DNA of 64,000 nucleotides from Mageeibacillus sp. GTDB taxonomy: Bacteria; Bacillota; Clostridia; Saccharofermentanales; Saccharofermentanaceae. The stretch's first letter is position 1. Every line of letters starts with the position of its first letter. Below, one piece after another: positions 63,718-64,000 of the stretch. Position numbers and translations under genes: made by a program. The notes beneath the pieces are model-generated. The model searched no databases and was not told where the DNA came from. It was given only the letters and a program-made list of their open reading frames with translations. The stretch covers positions 310,001 through 374,000 of the forward strand of contig JAKVLB010000001.1 of assembly GCA_022484595.1 (NCBI GenBank), in the 5' to 3' direction.

Positions 63718-63750
63718 AAAGAGTCCTTTCTGTTCAATGCCCCTTATCGA

Positions 63751-63779
63751 AAAGAAAAACCTCCCCCAAAAGGAGAAGG
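63751..63779 (-). terminator. Riboswitch-controlled terminator of metK
   Basis: Minus strand: CCTTCTCC/GGGGGAGG stem with two G-U pairs, TTTT loop, then TTTTTCTTT. It lies just after the SAM-I aptamer and before metK, so it is the off-state hairpin. Confidence 0.9.
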
Positions 63780-63797
63780 CCGTCTGTATAAACGTTC

Positions 63798-63891
63798 CTC
63801 ATCTTTCAGGTTTCCCTGCCGGATTTGGCACCGCTGCTTTCCGCGGTTGCCGGGCTTCAAAGGGCCGGATCCCTCTACCACTCTTGATAAG
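63798..63891 (-). promoter_or_regulatory. SAM-I (S-box) riboswitch aptamer
   Basis: On the minus strand the conserved S-box elements appear in order: P1 CTTATC, AAGAG, the GGTAGAGGGA region, GGCCCTTTGAAGCCCGGCAACC, GGTGCCAAATCC, and AACCTGAAAGATGAG, whose end closes P1. SAM binding should stabilise P1 and allow the downstream terminator to form. Confidence 0.95.
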
Positions 63892-63920
63892 CAATGAACT
63901 CTAAATTTATTAGCAATGTA

Positions 63921-63949
63921 ATTCTATACAAAATACAACAGCATGTCAA
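63921..63949 (-). promoter_or_regulatory. Predicted promoter of metK
   Basis: TTGACA (63944-63949), 17-base spacer, TAGAAT (63921-63926) on the minus strand, about 30 bp before the aptamer. Fits sigma-A. The remaining 63950-64000 shows no gene or clear signal. Confidence 0.75.
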
Positions 63950-64000
63950 AACATATCTGTTTGACGTTATCGCAAGGCACATACTGTCTGCTGACACTAT

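Overview
The window looks like a chromosomal stretch of a Bacillota bacterium, probably class Clostridia. Supporting signs are the Gram-positive gene neighbourhoods (cysE-cysS-mrnC-rlmB, comEA near rsfS and nadD-yqeK), AAGGAGG-type ribosome binding sites, a SAM-I riboswitch on metK, secreted lipoproteins, and AT-rich gaps with clear intrinsic terminators. Almost every gene lies on the minus strand. There is no phage, insertion sequence or CRISPR array.

Layout. 1-2195: the start of a secreted protein cut by the window edge, then a membrane HD-GYP c-di-GMP phosphodiesterase. 2319-3317: divergent birA. 3360-14916: housekeeping genes in minus-strand runs: comEA, rsfS, a fused nadD-yqeK, purD, an acetyltransferase, homoserine dehydrogenase with an HTH-ACT regulator, rdgB, an RsmF-type methyltransferase, an M3 peptidase and argS. 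15035-17822: a plus-strand island with a solitary MraY-like transferase, a Rieske oxygenase and a YczE-type membrane protein. 17797-18951: a secreted M28 peptidase. 19000-31380: three large hybrid histidine kinases, one free-standing Hpt protein and a REC-GGDEF-EAL protein; together they read as a branched phosphorelay ending in c-di-GMP breakdown.

31457-39464 is the most unusual part. One operon encodes a PIN-like/kinase fusion, a TerY-like vWA protein, a PP2C phosphatase with a membrane anchor, and an acidic coiled-coil protein whose C-terminus resembles that of the vWA protein. Just upstream a second operon encodes a PH-like protein with a perfect EF-hand/dockerin loop, a sirtuin with a histone-H1-like tail, and a membrane-anchored MutS-type ATPase. 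This is the best candidate for a poorly described system: a phospho-signalling device related to TerY-kinase-PP2C triads.

39564-49580: topoisomerase IV (parE, parC), a polysaccharide-deacetylase-like protein lacking its metal ligands, two abutting tRNA genes, an SH3 lipoprotein, an acetyltransferase, an unknown membrane protein and a dCache-GGDEF cyclase. 49700-54427: three tRNA genes (tRNA-Lys appears to have an 8-nt anticodon loop), argJ, trigger factor, an isochorismatase-family hydrolase, tRNA-Arg and a tyrosine phosphatase. 54438-63949: an unknown lipoprotein, rlmB-mrnC-cysS-cysE, a structured RNA that fits 6S RNA, comFC-recD2, and metK under a SAM-I riboswitch.

The c-di-GMP enzymes (HD-GYP, EAL, GGDEF) and the phosphorelay point to extensive environmental signalling. 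All functions are inferred by reading motifs in the sequence; no database search was run.
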